The notes below the pieces were generated by a model. It was not told the origin of the DNA and did no database searches. It was given only the letters and a program-made list of their open reading frames with translations. Position numbers and translations under genes: made by a program. From positions 1 to 6,585 of the forward strand of contig CAZKUR010000139.1 of NCBI GenBank assembly GCA_964556005.1: a stretch of 6,585 bases of DNA. Direction: 5' to 3'. Shown in pieces: positions 5,845-6,585 of this stretch; the first letter of the stretch is position 1; the number at the start of each line of letters is the position of its first letter. The stretch is from CAZKUR01 sp964556005. Lineage in GTDB: Bacteria; Bacteroidota; Ignavibacteria; Ignavibacteriales; Ignavibacteriaceae.

Positions 5845-6585
5845 TTAATGAAGAAGTACCATTTTCCTTGTTTGAACAAAATTACCTGCATTAAGCCGGT
5901 AAAAATAAATACCGCTTGCTAATTTATTAGCGTTGAATACAACCTGGTGCGCTCCTGCTTGCTCCGCTTCATTTACAAGTGTTGCAGCTTCATTTCCGAG
6001 AATATCAAAGACTTTTAAAGTTACTTTTAAACCCTCACTTCCATTCACTGCAGAAGAAGGAATTGTATAACGGATGACTGTTGTGGGGTTAAATGGATTA
6101 GGATAATTCTGAGATAAATTAAATGTAGTCGGCTGATTGATTGTAACTTCGACTGTCTTACTATATTTAAAAGATCCTCCTAAATCTAATTGCTTTAATC
6201 TATATTTATAAATACCGGGCGAAAAAGACTGTGCATTATCTGTAAATGAATAATTATGTTGTTTCGTAGTTGTTCCATGACCATCAATAAATCCTATATT
6301 TTCCCATTGCGAATTTTGATTGTTTGAATTCGAACTTGAACGTTCAATTTCAAATCCCTTATTATTGGTCTCTGATGAAGTTGTCCAATTCAAAGTAACA
6401 TTGTTGCCGTTAAAATTAGAAGTAAAAGATGTTAACTCAACAGGTGTGGAAACCATCCACCAATTCGTAATGTCGGATGAATCCGCACTGCTTCCAGCAT
6501 AACTCAACCCATACATATCTTCAATTGTTCTTAACAAATTTAAATGCGTAACATTTTGAGCATACTGGCCTTGATTAACCATTTG
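5845..6585 (-). CDS. T9SS-secreted phosphoesterase-like protein, C-terminal part only
   Basis: The frame is open to the window edge (the codon at 6585-6583 is Gln), so the Met at 6582 is internal and the gene is 5'-truncated. Numbering from that Met, residues 11-35 (T-H-L-N-L-L-R-T-I-E-D-M-Y-G-L, then Y-A-G) match the conserved C-terminal end of the phosphoesterase superfamily that includes acid phosphatase AcpA and phospholipase C. The metal-binding catalytic core would lie upstream of the window. Residues about 47-148 form a Fn3-like beta domain (T-P-V-E-L-T-S-F, L-N-W-T-T-S-S-E-T-N-N-K-G-F-E-I-E-R, Y-K-Y-R-L-K-Q-L-D). Residues about 153-245 are a type A T9SS sorting domain with N-Y-P-N-P-F-N-P, F-D-I-L-G, L-A-S-G-I-Y-F-Y-R-L and R-K-M-V at the end. 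The product should cross the outer membrane by the type IX system and be released or attached to the surface. The sorting domain is near certain; the enzymatic identity is an inference from about 25 residues. Confidence 0.9.
   Translation of the reverse strand, partial: QMVNQGQYAQNVTHLNLLRTIEDMYGLSYAGSSADSSDITNWWMVSTPVELTSFTSNFNGNNVTLNWTTSSETNNKGFEIERSSSNSNNQNSQWENIGFIDGHGTTTKQHNYSFTDNAQSFSPGIYKYRLKQLDLGGSFKYSKTVEVTINQPTTFNLSQNYPNPFNPTTVIRYTIPSSAVNGSEGLKVTLKVFDILGNEAATLVNEAEQAGAHQVVFNANKLASGIYFYRLNAGNFVQTRKMVLLH

Noticed and set aside
1..6585. Search for mobile elements, CRISPR, tRNA, defence or toxin-antitoxin modules
   Set aside because: No transposase, integrase, terminal inverted repeats, regularly spaced repeats, cloverleaf with a CCA-type end, or small overlapping gene pair was seen.

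Overview
The window suggests a member of the Bacteroidota/Chlorobiota/Ignavibacteriota superphylum, most likely an Ignavibacteria-type bacterium. The best evidence is the C-terminal type IX secretion (T9SS) sorting domain in the rightmost gene, with the N-Y-P-N-P-F-N-P signature followed by a Fn3-like linker, a style abundant in Ignavibacteria. The DNA is AT-rich, and the three complete genes all have good purine-rich Shine-Dalgarno sequences. No rRNA, tRNA, CRISPR array, insertion sequence or integration site is visible.

Layout from left to right. (1) Bases 3-767, + strand: the 3' part of a TPR-like helical-repeat protein whose start lies outside the window. (2) Bases 920-1483, + strand: a 187-residue protein with four predicted membrane segments and no recognised family, preceded by a plausible extended -10 promoter. 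(3) Bases 1484-1682: a convergent intergenic stretch with a strong terminator hairpin and a 15-bp tandem repeat that triplicates the stop codon of the next gene. (4) Bases 4739-1683, - strand: a full-length, exported 1018-residue protein with eleven visible Asp-boxes (BNR / sortilin-Vps10-like beta-propellers) and a helical C-terminus. (5) Bases 4740-4868: a leader with a 14-bp inverted repeat that pairs completely only in the - strand RNA. (6) Bases 5606-4869, - strand: an exported LolA/LolB-fold (outer-membrane lipoprotein-sorting-like) protein. (7) Bases 5757-5800: a terminator for the gene to its right. (8) Bases 6585-5845, - strand: the C-terminal part of a secreted phosphoesterase-like protein (acid phosphatase / phospholipase C superfamily) carrying a T9SS sorting domain.

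The three - strand genes all encode envelope or secreted proteins. The T9SS gene is separated from the other two by a terminator. The LolA-like and BNR genes are co-directional with a 129-bp gap and could share a transcript, but no functional link between them is known. I see no convincing novel multi-gene system. The points most worth a second look are the repeated stop codons, the strand-specific leader hairpin, the orphan four-helix membrane protein and the two edge-truncated genes.
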